Made by a program: the position numbers and the translations under genes. A stretch of 64,000 nucleotides of DNA from Anthonomus grandis grandis (taxonomy: Eukaryota > Arthropoda > Insecta > Coleoptera > Curculionidae), in the NCBI RefSeq assembly GCF_022605725.1, contig NC_065553.1:2790001-2854000 (forward strand). Reading direction: 5' to 3'. The notes beneath the pieces are model-generated. The model was not told where the DNA came from and made no database searches. It saw only the letters and a program-made list of their open reading frames with translations. Numbering within the stretch: position 1 is the stretch's first letter; each line of letters starts with the position of its first letter. Positions 32,737 through 44,718 of this stretch are shown piece by piece.

Positions 32737-35047
32737 ATGGCAATAAAATTAAAAATCTTATATATTCATAAGGATTTCACAAAAATAGTGAAAGATCCCA
32801 CTAGAATAGTTCCTACAAGCCAAACTCTAATTGATTTTATTATTACAAATTATAAGCAATTGGCACATAAGGTACATGTGACTCCTAAAATCAGTAACCA
32901 CTCAATTATATCCATTTTATTTAATCAGCAAGAAAAACCACCCGTTGGTACTGTGATTTATCAAAGATCTTTTAGAAATTATAATTCTAATTATCTACAG
33001 GAAAAGCTGCTTGCTATTGACTTGGACAAGGATAGCTCTGATGTAAATTTACTGGCAGACTCTATGATTGGGAATATTGAGACGATATTAGACCAAATTT
33101 GCCCTAAATTCAAGATTATCTAAAAGCAAAAATATGTGGATAAAAAATGACATTAAAAACTTTATGAATAAAAGGGATATTTTACACAAAAGGGCTGTTC
33201 TTTATAGAAGTGAGGGTGCCTGGGTTGAGTATAAGGCAAACAGAAATATTACTGTTTTTAAAATTAGAGTAGAAAAGGAAAAATTTCATGCAGATTGCCT
33301 AGATAAAAATAAAAACAACCCTAAGGAATTATGAAAAAATCTTAAGACTCTACTATCTAATAAAAGGCATACAGTGCCCAATCAAATAAACTTTGAAGGA
33401 GAACTGGTAAATGAAGAAGTGGTTATTGTAGAAAAATTTAATAAATATTTTGTAGATAGTGTCGACAGTATCATTCAAAATATTTTACAATCTCCAAATA
33501 TGATAACTCATTTTACCAGGGCCCCTGAACCTTATAAGATCTTTTCCGAGTTTAAAAAAATTTCAATAGTAAGAATGAGAGAAATTCTAAGACACCTGAA
33601 AAACGTAGGAGAAGGTGAGAGTGGTATATCCCAGGCTGTGCTGTCTAATGTATCTTATGCTATAGGTGACCGTTTGTTAAATATTATAAACAGTTTTTTA
33701 AGCAACGGTATGTTTTCAGAATCCTGGAACCTGTCTACTATTATTCCTGTTCCAAAAGTACAAAATACCGTAAATCACAATGAATTTAGACCCATTAACA
33801 CTGTACCTGTCTATGAAAAGCTCCTTGAGGTTTGTGTAAAAGAGCAACTTCTTGATTTTGGCAACCAAAATAGTTTCTAATCAGGTTTCCGTCAGAATCA
33901 CTCTTGTGAATCTGTGGTTGGAGATATTTGTGATAATTTTCTCAGAGATTGACCATTGACTGTGATAACTATGTTTTAGCCGTATTTTTAGATTTTAAAA
34001 GAGCTTTTGAAACCATTGATAGGAATATTTTTATTCAAAAATTAGAAATATTAGGAATTCAGGGTACAGTCTTAAACTAGTTTAAGTCTCATCTATGTAA
34101 CAGAGTCCAACGTGTTAAGTATGTTAGTTGTCTATTTGGTGTTCTTGATGTTATGTTTGGTGTACCGCAAAGCACAGTATTCGGTTCATTATTGTTTACA
34201 CTATATATTAATGATATGATAAAAATAGTCAAGAAATGTAATATCGTTTTATTTGCAGATGATACCATGATTTACACAGTTGGTATAAATCTTAATGAAC
34301 TGGTATTTAATATAAACACTGATCTTACTAACTTATTTGGCTGGCTTTGCCACAATAAACTAGGTTTAAATACCAATAAATCAAAATTCTGTGTGTTTAA
34401 CAGAAAATCAAGATTAAACCGGATTATTGTAGATGGAGAAAAAATTATTTTTGAAAAGGAAATAAAATACTTAGGGATTATTTTGGACGCAAGCCTAAAC
34501 TTTTATACGCATGCTAATTACATCATGAGGAAGTTTTCAAAGAAAGTTGGATTTATAGCACACATAGGAATAAATCTATCAATGCACACAAAACTAATGC
34601 TATTGCCCTTCCCCATGTGCAATTTTGTTCGACATTATTATTTAAATTACCCCAATATATAATAAACCAGTTTGAAATAATACAAAATAGAGCTATGAGA
34701 CTGATCCTTAAATGTAATCGTTATACACCAGTTGTGTCTATGTTAAACGTCCTAGGTATGTTGTCTGTGAACCAAAGAATTATGTTTATCTATTTATTTT
34801 TAAATTAAAACATCGTCTGCTACCATACTATATCTGTGATAAATTGACAATTTTTAGTGATGTTCACAATTATCATACTCGCAACCGACCAGATTTCCTA
34901 ATTGACAGATGTAATACAATTCAGTTGCTCAAGTCAATATTATATAGGGGCTTAATAGAATTCAACAGGTTACCGGCTAGTCTTAAATCCTGTGAGAATT
35001 TTAACGTGTTTAAAAGGCTCTTGAGAAAATTTGTTATAGAGATTTAG
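32737..35047 (+). pseudogene. Linker and reverse transcriptase of RT-A, broken
   Basis: Endonuclease end SQTLIDFIITNYKQ and ISNHSIISILF (catalytic His) at 32800-32930. The linker runs 33134-33334. The fingers are in 33374-33880 with NLSTIIPVPKVQNTVNHNEF and RPINTVPVYEKLLE. A stop at 33878, others near 33950 and 34078 and a frame change interrupt GFRQNHSCESVVGDI and FLDFKRAFETIDRN (first catalytic Asp). GVPQSTVFGSLLFTLYINDM and LFADDTMIYTVG (catalytic pair) are in 34153-34662. After another frame change, YTPVVSMLNVLGMLSVNQR, then NYHTRNRPDFLIDRCN, end at a TAA at 35045. This element is clearly older than RT-B. Confidence 0.8.
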
Positions 35048-35465
35048 TATTTGTCTTTTTTAGCTTTATTCTGTGTTGTGAATTTTATATTCTATGTTAT
35101 ATCATTGACGTTTTATTTTATAGGTTTAAGTTATTGTATGTCATTTTAAATTTTATTTCAACTCATGTCTTACTATTTATCTACGTTTAGCTTAAGATTT
35201 TATTTTTACATTGTATATGTTTGTTTTTCTTGCCTTTTTTTATATTCCCACGCATATGTGAATGCATAATCTTAAACATATTTATTTGCCAACAATACTC
35301 GTATCTTATACCAGCACTATTATTGTAATATTATCCTTAATTTTTAGTTTTGTTTTGGTTTTTAATTTTAGTTTATTAGTTTTTAATATTATATTAAATG
35401 CCATACTATGTATTTTATTTTTATGTAGCAGATTGTTGCTAATTAAAGAAAAATTAGATGGATCT

Positions 35466-36520
35466 GGTACTTAATGCGCACAAGATTTTAAAGACGTAAA
35501 AAGGAGCCATCCCTTCACCCCTTGCACCGGGTGGTGCACCCATTTCACGGTCACTTGTGCTTTAAGATGTTCTGGTAATGGTAACCGAAGGCGTAGAATT
35601 ATTTCATCTTTGTCCTCATCTGAAGAAGACAATGTGAGTCACATTCTGTCAGAAGTAGCGACAGAGACCGAAATCTGTGTGCATCGGCAAATGTCGGTAG
35701 TGAAGGTTGTATCCAGTGAGCTACAACTCCTTTACCTGAGTTCTACTTCATAAATAACGAGAACATGGATGAAAACACCTTTATGCATTTACAAATTAAG
35801 GTACATTAGTCTCACATGTTCCAAAAAAGAACCAAGCCACTATCCTTCTCTCTTTCATGCACCACTCAAATCCAATAAATGAAAAACCAGAAATCATATC
35901 ATATTATAACTGTACTAAATGTGTGTTATAGACAAAAAAATTTTCAAAATTCCCATGCAGTTGTCGCACACGTAAATGGCCTAGGGCCATGTTTTTTTAC
36001 AATTTGTGATATTAGCACGGTTAACGCTTATTATGGACCAATCATACAACGAATATAGCAAAATAGGAAGAGCAGATTTTATCGAAAAACTTGCATTTGC
36101 TTTGGTTACACCACATCATCGAAAAATCCACGTGTAACTCGGAGATTCAGATCGAGTATCTGCGATATCTTAGGTTTGAGTGAACTCGAAATCTTTCCAG
36201 ATTATATAACCGAATGTTTGGTTAAAAGGAAAACTTGCTATATTTGCCCATTGAAGGAAAAAATCAAACTGCCTACGTTTGTTACAGCAGTCAAAAACCT
36301 ATGTGTACAAAAAAACCCACTTTGAGCCATTGTATTTTTTCAATGTTCGCGTTTTTGTTACGAAAAATAATTATTTGCAGGTTTGTTTATATTGTGGCGT
36401 TGTTTAACCATGTAAGCAATTTGTTAAAAAAAAGTTTTGAACTAAAATATTGATTTATAATGTGCAGCGTCTGAGGGGCGTCACGTTAGTGGTAGCGTTA
36501 CAAAAATTGCACATTAGTGG
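35466..36520 (+). mobile_element. Internally deleted piggyBac-like element
   Basis: Right end GCACATTAGTGG before TTAA at 36521-36524, and left ACTTAATGCGCAC near 35469, resemble inverted piggyBac-type ends, with the left TTAA altered. The N-terminal coding part (35572-35745) reads RRRRIISSLSSSEEDNVSHI. The C-terminal part (36000-36345) has FTICDISTVNAYYGPI and the cysteine motif RKTCYICP followed, after a shift, by KNQTAYVCYSSQKPMCTKK. The catalytic core is missing between about 35760 and 35980. Confidence 0.6.
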
Positions 36521-36524
36521 TTAA

Positions 36525-37060
36525 AGGTTGAGTTGAATGAATAAATGTCATTATGAATCATTACTACCTAAGCATGTTTTCTATTGAAATAAAAAAAATT
36601 GAAAAATCAATGGTTTCTGAGTCAATTGTGATTTTTGACATTTTTACGTTTAAGATCATTTAAAAAATCATTCATTACTTAATGCACCAATGCAAATCAA
36701 TGCATTAAACATATGTTCTATCAGAAAAACTCCGTCATAAGTTAAAATGTTTTCTTTAAAACCAAATTGCTTGCTTAAAATTAATTAATATTTTTTTTAT
36801 ATATTTTATTACTCAATATTTTCCACTATTTTAGATACATTTGATAATAAATAGTTAAGGAGTCAGGAAAAGTTCTAATAGTAAACATTTTATTTACCAA
36901 AAATTTGTAGGGCCGTTATGGTCTCTTTAGACCCAACATTTTGTCTATATTTATGTTCATTGATGGCAGCCCAACCTCTGCCTTGTCTGTTAGATTAGGA
37001 AATATATAATGCATATTATTTGTTTTACCATTTGCCCCTTCATTACATTTTATTTTATTA
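36525..37060. other. AT-rich stretch, no gene seen
   Basis: No frame or repeat recognised. Confidence 0.4.
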
Positions 37061-37074
37061 ATTTGAGTCCCATA

Positions 37075-37302
37075 CTAATTCTTTGTCGAATATATATTAA
37101 TTCGTATATAAATTAATTGTATCTCATAGCATAGAATCTCTACGATTCTCATTAATTTTATTTTTTTAAAAATCTTTTTTAGTTTTTCCAATTTTTTTAG
37201 TTTATTTTTAAAAATTTTATACTCTCTTTTATACGTTACATGGTCAGGATTTATTAAATGTTCCTTATAAAGCTGTTCTTTGGTTTGACTTAAGAAGTCC
37301 AT
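37075..37302 (-). pseudogene. Possible non-LTR linker fragment
   Basis: KEQLYKEHLINPDHVTYKRE followed by YKIFKNKLKKLEKLKKI has the basic, amphipathic look of the linker between endonuclease and reverse transcriptase in jockey/CR1-like elements ('LYKxxLxNPxxxxYxxYKxxRNKL'). No flanking domain is visible, so confidence is low. Confidence 0.35.
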
Positions 37303-37687
37303 TCGTTATTTAGGCCTGCCTTTTTCTTTCTTTTTTGTTCATTGTAACTTTTAAGGTCGAGTAATCAATGCAATCAAATAAATAAATTACAGGGTTCATT
37401 TATATCTTGTATCATGTAAATTTCATCCCATCGTTTATTCGGTAATTTTGTATTTTTTTTTTTATTTCGGATTTATGAGATTCAGTGTTATTGAGGATGA
37501 TTGGCATAATGGTCGGCAACATTGTTAATGTATTGAAACGATTTAATATCATCTAAATTGTTGTTTGTTAATGTTATGAAAAAAAAATATGATCTATACA
37601 ACGTGATCTATTTTGTATACGAATATAATTATTTATAAGTGCGATATAAACGTTTCTGTTCAGATTATTTAAAACCTATAAGTTTTG

Positions 37688-40291
37688 CATGTGAGGCGGG
37701 TCATTCCAAAGTGATTCTTGTCCACTTTGAAGAATTGTTGGCAGATATAATATTAACACTTTAATATTATACATTTTGATATTCGAAAATGTACAAAGAT
37801 TGTCCCATAAATCAGTTTTGCTTGGAATGCCTTAAAAATAAAATTGAATTTTGGACAAGATGCATTTTGGAACACCGCTGTGGATTAGACGCATTATGGA
37901 ATAACAAATTAGACAAATCTTGTAGTATTATATCTATATTTTTTTAGTTTATTTAAACTCAAAATAAAACAAAAGGCCAGACCAATTAAATTTTAAAGTC
38001 TTTAGGCTCCTCTGATAATTGGCAAAAGTTATCATCTTCTTCCTCTTGGATAATATCAGAGTTTTCCATTATTTCTTTCGATGTAATGCAGCTTTCCATT
38101 AAGTTTCTAAAAAACTCACACTCAGAATTGTCCCAAAGTGAGAGTTCAATAAGGTTTGAATATCTTTAACTTTCGCAGGTTTCATAAGGAGTGCCCATTT
38201 GGAAGATTGTAAAGACTTATGTTGGAACAATTTTTTCCGCGCTTCCATAGACTCGCAGACTTGCCAAAATCACTTCTATAGAATTCCTCTCCTCGCACTT
38301 TCACATCTCCTTTCTTGGTCTTCGTAAGAATGATCCTCTTACATTGAGATATTTTAAAATGCCACGACTGCACTCCTTTAAAACACTCTTTAGCTGGTTT
38401 TCGCCAATCTCGTACCTGACAAACTTCTAATTTAAAAACTATTGCTTTTTCTGCTAAGAGTTCTATATAGGTGTTTGGGTTTGTTATAGTAGGCATCTTT
38501 TTTAATTTTTTCTCTATTCTGCTAAACACACGGTCGGATGGTAGAAAAGAGTGACCCCTGACTGGAAAAACTAATTCAATTTCTTTTAAAGAAATTGAAG
38601 AAATTTTACTCAAATAGTAGACCAGCATGCCAACCATTACTGAGTTTCTAGTTTCTTAATGTTGTTCATATCAATTAATGAAAGCAAGTAAAATACTGCA
38701 GACGCAATTTCATTTGAGCGTTTTTGGTATTCGTGCTCCATCCAGGTGAACGAAAATACGTTTGTTTTTAATTGAGAAGAAGACGTCCCTTTTACAACAG
38801 AAAAATTATAATTATATAGTTGCTTACCGTAATATGCTACTTGATTAGGTACTTTTGAATTCACTAAATTTTTTTGACAGTCATAGGAGAAAGTCAACAT
38901 CCCATCTTTCTCTTCCTTCAAAAAGTCATAAAATGTTTTACTGCGCAACTTATGTACCCTTTTTTCAATAATAAGTTAGTTTTTTAGATTAACATCTTTT
39001 GTTGTCTTTATTTGCTCTGATAGCGAGATACATTTTGAGCAAGCATCGGTAGCTGGTAACCCAAAGCCAATATTATAATCTTGTGTGAAAATTTTTCTAG
39101 AGAAACTTCTTTTTACCTTTAAATTATTGGGCGCAGTATTATTGTACATGTCCATTATTTTTTTCATAGAAAGATCACGAGAAAGGTACTGTCTCATACT
39201 TTTACCTCTACAGTAATGACTTTCTACACCTTTTAATTTTTCAATAACAGCAGAGTTCCTTTTCACTATATTTAATTCCTTTAATCTAGCGCCACCTCTT
39301 TTTTCAACAGGCATTTTACCAGTTTTAATATAGCGATCAGCAACCCTTTGAACTCTGCTCTTTGTTACATGTAAAATGCCTAAAAAAGTTTTTTAACAGA
39401 CCTGTATATGGAACTCATCAGTATTGTACACTTTGACTACAATTATTTATTGTAATTTGTTTTCTTGATGAGGTTGGCTTTGTAGCTCTGTCACGTTTTG
39501 GCTTTTTATATCAATATATTTCAAAATAAATGCATCTTGTACCTGTTTTTTCTTAACTTCGTAGAATCTTTCATGAAAATGTTTCACGTCTATCATTTTT
39601 AGTGAATGACATCGATAAGTAGCTTTGGTGGAGTGATTACAAGTCGGGTAAACCGGTGGTTTATTCGCAGAATACCTAAAAAGAAACACAAGTTGAAAAA
39701 ATCCTAACTAAAAAGACCTAACAATAACTAATAACTCTTAACCAAATTAATAATGTGGCCAAAAAAAAAACAACAAAAAACTTGGAATAACAAGCCTTAC
39801 CTCTTTTCTTTTTTAATATTCTTTTCCCACAAATTTGAATCGGATATTTTTTTCGTCCTCTACCACGTGGTACAGCTTTAATTGTTTCTTCCGCCATTAT
39901 TAAATTTTACAAATGACCACTCTGCTAACGTCTTACTCGCGTATAAAGTTGCAAACATTAATGACGATAGGAATAAAAAAACGCAACACAACAAAGACGT
40001 CATTATAACTATAATAACAATAATGTCCACATTAGATTTCGCGCGCTTTAAAATCCGATTTTGTGATTGGTTAGTTGGATATGACTCGCTTTGAAACAGC
40101 ATCTCTTGCGGATAAGAAGTGTTTTGGAATAAGACGCAAAATATGAATGCATTTTTAGTGGAATTAGAAGCAATTTGGACGAAAATTATTTGTTTCAGCT
40201 GCAAAATGTCAACGTATATTTTTGATATAGGTATCAAACTCAATTTTGAAAAAAAGTGGACAAGACGCACTTTAGAATGACCCGCCTCATG
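37688..40291 (-). mobile_element. Unclassified inverted-repeat DNA transposon B (2.6 kb)
   Basis: Left end CATGTGAGGCGGGTCATTCC at 37688 continues AAAGTGATTCTTGTCCACTTT. The complement of the right end (40250-40291) reads CATGAGGCGGGTCATTCT and then AAAGTGCGTCTTGTCCACTTT. Subterminal motifs of the GACAAGATGCATTTTGGAA type recur inverted near 37855 and 40120-40135. The minus-strand protein gene is related to that of element A at 3424-6023. The two elements have nearly equal lengths (2600 and 2604 bp) but different end sequences. Confidence 0.75.
38110..39896 (-). pseudogene. Transposase-like gene of element B with one intron
   Basis: Starts MAEETIKAVPRGRGRKK at 39896. A likely 125-bp intron has donor GTAAGG at 39800 and acceptor TTCTTTTTAG ending at 39676. 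Exon 2 (39447-39675) has YRCHSLKMIDVKHFHERFYE and KKQVQDAFILKYI. Next come VC, a stop, KTFLGILHVTKSRVQRVADR, GKMPVEKRGGARLKELNI and FTQDYNIGFGLPATDACSKC (38976-39314), then a frame break. 38637-38948 holds a YNYNFSVVKG strand and FSFTWMEHEYQKRSNEIASA. 38182-38637 starts MVGMLVYYLS and includes ELVFPVRGHSFLPSDRVFSR. After another shift DIQTLLNSHFG ends the gene. The DSCGxQNKN motif of element A is not preserved. Function is inferred from the element structure only. Confidence 0.65.
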
Positions 40292-40296
40292 TAATT

Positions 40297-40460
40297 TTTA
40301 TGTTATTCTAAGCACAAAAATAACATCTTCAAAGCAAAAAAAAATTATTAACATTCTTATTCCTAAAACCGCTTCTAGAAAATTTGAAATGACAAATGAC
40401 TTTTGTTTATATTCGGCATTTGTGAATTTCTGTGTTTTTTCTTAAGTTTTTGGTTGAAAA
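40297..40460 (-). repeat. Dispersed repeat family R1, copy 2
   Basis: Opposite orientation to the copy at 9690-9892. Shared blocks include AATAACATCTTCAAAGCA and TATTCCTAAAACCGCTTCTA. It starts right at the outer edge of element B. Confidence 0.6.
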
Positions 40461-41190
40461 AGGTTGAGTAATTTCAGTGTTTTTGTGAATTTTTACGGCA
40501 GTAAAAACTTGTGCCGTTGGTGCTGCACCATGGCAATAAGGCGATTTAAGCCGATCTTTTCACAACTAAATACCGATATTGTCATAACATCATATCAAGG
40601 GATAACCGTCGTCATAAACGTAGAATAATAAAAACTTATTAAGAAATCTATATTAAATATAAAATATTTCATTTCCATAAAAATGCTTTTTTTTAGATAC
40701 ATACTCTAATAAAGTACGTTACAAAAATGCATAGAGACCTCATTAGCGGTAATATTGTTCATATTTAAAGCCTAATCTATTAATAAAAAATATATAACAT
40801 TGTAAATATTTCTTGACGACGTCACTGGTAAAGATTACTTGTGTCGGTAGAATCAACAATGCGATCGAGTGGCGTTGCAATATTGGTGCCTTTTTCTCTG
40901 TAATATACGTTATCTGCATTAATTTAACTTTCAATGTTGACTGCTTTATCGAGTATCTTATCATATTTTATCATAAATAAATGCTTCATATTTTATTGAA
41001 GAGGAATAATATTGTTGTTCGCTTGTCAAAATAAGTGACAAATTTCCATTTCTACAAAAGCATTTGACATAATTGCAAGCAAACAAACTGCCTATAGTTA
41101 TGGAACTATATATATTACTACTATTACTAGATTAACTATTATGCCATGGGGCAATGCTAATTCTAGCCTTTCAATGTTCTAAGATTATTG
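40461..41190. other. AT-rich stretch, no gene seen
   Basis: Contains one R2-type block, CTTTCAATGTTCTAAG, near 41167. No gene recognised. Confidence 0.4.
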
Positions 41191-41410
41191 CTTTTATATT
41201 GGGCCGTATTTTTTTAAAGAAAATCAGGGCCAAGCTTACTCTGTAACATCTGAACGCTACTGCCCCATGATTCGGATTTTTAACTTCTGCAATACAGAAC
41301 CACAGTGGCTACAATAGAAACACGTTTTTCATGGAGCAACTTCTCATGTTACCAATAATTCCTTGGTTACTCTTTATAAGTTATTCCCAGAGAGGGTCAT
41401 CAGTCGCAGA

Positions 41411-42703
41411 TAGTGATGTACAAGATTCTTGTTCTTGTCTTGTTCTTGCTAGCAAAAACAAGACAAGAAGTACTAGAGCAAGAAGCAAGACAAAACAAAA
41501 TTTACTTAAGCAAGAAAGCACGAAATTTTGCAAGAAACAAGATTTCTTGCAATAGTTAGTGATAAAAAGAACTATACTGACAAGTAAGTATTTTTTTTAA
41601 TTTTATTAAACAAAATGAGTTAAAAAAAAACAAAATAAATAAACATTAGATTTATTCAAAAAATATAAATGAACAAAATGGGTAACAAAATAAAGGTTTA
41701 TACAACAAAAAAAAACATCAATATTAAGAACTGAACAACAAACGTTCAACTCTACAGTTATAATACAATTTTTTTTAAATAAACAACACTAGATTACTAG
41801 TAAATATATTTTTTATTATTTTTATGGTACTTAGGTACAGTGCTTTCACGATGAAAGAAACAAATTTATTTAAAATTCAGGATTTTGTTATTGTAAAAAT
41901 TTTGAGACACGTTGACTTTTGGATTTTATCAAGAGTTTTTTGCAGTTTAAAATTTGTATACAGGATGTCCCAACAAAATATGCAATTTTCAGCATCTTGT
42001 AGATATTTTGAAAATTTTGACAAAAATATGACATCAATCATATAACACATCAAAATTTTTAAAATTTGCGTAGAATTTAAAAATAAATTGATATTACAAC
42101 CGTCTCACTAATAAACTTTATGACTTTGTAATATCTTTTTTTGGATACCCAAATTGGTATACAAAATTTTAACTGCAAAAACGCGCAAAAAAAGTTGACG
42201 TGCCCAAATTTTAAATAAATTAGTTCCTCTCATCGTAAAAGCACTTTATAATGAAATAACTAGATATTCTTCCATGAATTAAGGCACAAAAGACACCTGG
42301 CTGATTCAGAGTTTAGCCTATTTCGATGTTTTCTAATTACTAATGATGCCTTTGAGAAGAGTCTTTCTGCGGGAACTAATGTTGCCATAGTACTTAAAAT
42401 GTCCTTTGCCATTTTGGATAAGTTGGGGTAAGAAAATTCGTGTTTATGCCACCATTCGAGAATATTTGTATTTTCTTCTGCCCTCTTAGAAGATAAATAT
42501 TCGTCAATTTCCTGCCTCCAGATAGTTGGTAATAAAGATAGGTCTTGTTGAGATGTATTAAAACTTTTTCTAAAATCCAAATCGAAGTCATCGTCATCAT
42601 CATAATTATTGCCTTGAATATATGTAGATGTACTACATGCATAAGGCAGGACAAGACAAGAAGTTGCCGAGCAAGACAAGAAATCTTGCTTTTTACATCA
42701 CTA
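41411..42703 (-). mobile_element. hAT element, 1293 bp, non-autonomous
   Basis: Ends start TAGTGATGTA on both strands (41411 and complement of 42703), followed by AAGATT/TTCTTG-rich subterminal repeats. Perfect 8-bp target duplications GTCGCAGA flank it at 41403-41410 and 42704-42711, the size expected of hAT. Removing the element joins the reading frame of the mariner relic across the site, which confirms the boundaries. A mariner-like stray end, ACAGGATGTCCC, lies inside at about 41961. Confidence 0.9.
42260..42640 (-). pseudogene. hAT dimerisation domain fragment
   Basis: The frame holds QEIDEYLSSKR, NILEWWHKHEFSYPNLSKMA, KDILSTMATLVPAERLFSKA and NRLNSESARCLLCLNSWKNI. That is the C-terminal hAT family dimerisation region with its WW and ERLFS motifs. 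The zinc-finger and catalytic DDE parts are absent, so the element is an internal deletion derivative. An Asp run (six residues) precedes the domain. Confidence 0.85.
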
Positions 42704-42945
42704 GTCGCAGAGGCAACATTAACTGGCTACCGAGAAGTTTAACACCAGTAGAGTTTTTCTTATGGGCATATGTTAAGATTAAGGATACATACACACCACT
42801 GCTTCAGATTTAAGAGAATTCAAGCAAGAAATCACAGATAAAACCAACGCCATCTTTCAAGAAATGTTTCAGAAACTGATTAAAGATTTCAGTTCGAGAT
42901 TTAGAGAGTGTGTAAATAAAAATAATGGGTATGCTTTATTTTGGT

Positions 42946-43540
42946 AATAAATTAAGTATTTTTATTTATTGAGTAACATTAGTAAATATTTATGCAATAT
43001 GCTTTATTATATTCACGCCACAATTGTTACTACTTATTATTTCAGCCACATAGGGTATCAAGACAATTAAATGTCTGATCTAATACAAAGACCATTTTTG
43101 CGGTGATCTTTTTCACGAAATATGCGACAGACGGCGAATTTAATTTAAATTACGTGTAACAGAGCGCATTACGGTTACGTTAGAAAGGTGTCTCGGTGGT
43201 AAAATTACTGCACTTTCCAGAAACCGTGGGGCCCACCCCTTATTTCACCTCTTTGTCTCTCGAAATTCTGCCGGGAATTCGAGAGTTAACAGCTTCGTTG
43301 GAAGAACCGAGAATAAGCCGTAATTGATTTAGACATTTTTTTAAGTGTACGTATCACAAGACCAAGATTGTTACAGATTAAGTGTTGTAATAAACTTCCG
43401 ACTTGGATGTTTTAAGAGTTTTATATGTAATTAAAATCTTATAAATCAGGTTATAGCGACTTAATATAAACGGATATTTTATAAAAAATGCAAGAGTTTT
43501 AAATAAATTTATTATTTTAAATCGAGTAAGTTTGACCAGG
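42946..43540. other. No gene seen; GC-richer patch at 43130-43330
   Basis: The patch is less AT-rich than its surroundings and has no convincing frame. Possibly conserved intronic DNA. Confidence 0.35.
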
Positions 43541-43544
43541 TTAG

Positions 43545-43775
43545 TAAAGAGAGAAGCTTTAGTGGAAAATATCAAAGGTATTAAAGTAGATGGAGTTCGC
43601 ATCATTAATATAAGATAAGCAGACAACACCGTGATCCAAGCACATAATAAATCAAATTCGCATAAAATGATAAGCCAGATCACACAATACAGTGAAGAAT
43701 TCAGACTAAGAAATGCTGTACGGTTGTAAAGACTCGACTCTCGATCCAATAACTGAGAGAAGTATGTTACCCACA
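43545..43775 (+). pseudogene. Non-LTR reverse transcriptase fragment, second type
   Basis: LVENIKGIKVDGVRIINIR, then a stop, then ADNTVIQAHNKSNSHKMI, corresponds to the 'I.NIRYADDTVLIA' region with the catalytic pair damaged to ADN. EEFRLR is followed directly by a frame reading MLYGCKDSTLDPITERS, which normally lies about 100 residues further on, so an internal deletion is present. The lineage is not the one of RT-A, RT-B or RT-C. Confidence 0.55.
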
Positions 43776-43999
43776 TATATTTATCAACAATATATGGTCA
43801 AAGTGTATTTATTAAACCGTAGAATATACGTATATCATATACGATTCTATTTAGAAAAGAGAGAAAATTTCGGCATATTAAACAAATTACACGGGATTCT
43901 AATTAGATATTTAAAAAAAATTACCTTATCTAGTTTTTAATCTCGATTACTACACCTCAAATATTTTATTAAATTCTTTTAAAAAATCACTGTTTTTCG

Positions 44000-44445
44000 T
44001 TCGTATTATTCAATCTAATAACGCTGTTTTTATACTAAATATTTATGTATAAAATTATGTCAAACTTAAATAAACAAACTGTTTTATTAGATTACATATT
44101 ATTGAGGAAATCAACTGTTCATGCGTTTTATTTTAGGAAAACAATGATTATTGAAAACAATTTCTTACCGGTAACTAGTGTGGGGCGGGTGGGGGGTTTA
44201 AGGGTAGGGTTAATGAAAAACGGTTTTTTGCAGAAAATAATTATCTGAAAAAAACATTATTTTTACAAAAACATTTTTTTGTATGTACATACACTTTTTT
44301 TCTCACATAACCCTGAGACTTTCAAGTAAAATGTAAAAAACCCCTATTTTATGTCTCGAAAGCAAGGCGTATCGCTATAAAAGTTGCAGTAGTTATGCCA
44401 TTTTTTATCGCAAATAAGTGGAAATTAATTTTTTTACAGTATTTT
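44000..44445 (+). repeat. Dispersed repeat R3 with G-run, copy 3
   Basis: GTGTGGGGCGGGTGGGGGG at 44179, then TTAAGGGTAGGGTTAATGAA and TGTCTCGAAAGCAAGGCG, match copy 2 at 22925-23480 on the other strand. Confidence 0.6.
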
Positions 44446-44718
44446 TGGGTTCCTAATAACTTTTCATTATCTAGGTTTAAATATACAGTTTTTAAATTAA
44501 AACTATTGGTATATTTATTAATCGTATATGGTTAAGGTATATTTATTAAACTGTAGAATATATATATATATCATAAACGATTTTGTTTACGCAAGGCAGA
44601 AAATTTCGCCATTTAGAAAAATGTGCACGGGATTTACATATTTACGCCATGGTAAAATGGCCTCTCTATCAGATATATGCCATTATGTAGGATACCGTAT
44701 ACTTTTCATACACGTATA

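Larger units (their letters stand above)
29217..35465 (+). mobile_element. Non-LTR retrotransposon RT-A, split by a second element
   Basis: Endonuclease sequence at 29217-29760 and linker plus reverse transcriptase at 32737-35047 belong to one plus-strand element. The first part stops at DLLKHAFY, and the second resumes with the next expected endonuclease segment, KDFTKIVKDPTRI. The gap is filled by the minus-strand element 29761-32730. ORF1 was not found. The 3' UTR is AT-rich and the 3' end is somewhere before the piggyBac-like copy at about 35466. Confidence 0.75.
41192..42945 (+). pseudogene. Mariner-type transposase relic split by a hAT insertion
   Basis: Before the hAT: IGPYFFKENQGQAYSVTSER, then YCPMIRIFNFC, a stop at 41309-41311, and HGATSHVTNNSLVTLYKLFP. 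After it: RRGNINWLPRSLTPVEFFLW spans the junction and ends with AYVKIKD, then after a shift DLREFKQEITDKTNAIFQEM and FRECVNKNNGY. This is the second half of a different mariner-type lineage from the 25-kb and 45-kb elements ('GATCHTA' and 'SRRGDVNWPPRSCDLTP' type). The second Asp is mutated (the residue before GATSH is His), two residues of the SPDLTP block are missing and the third acidic position is Glu. Long dead. Confidence 0.7.
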
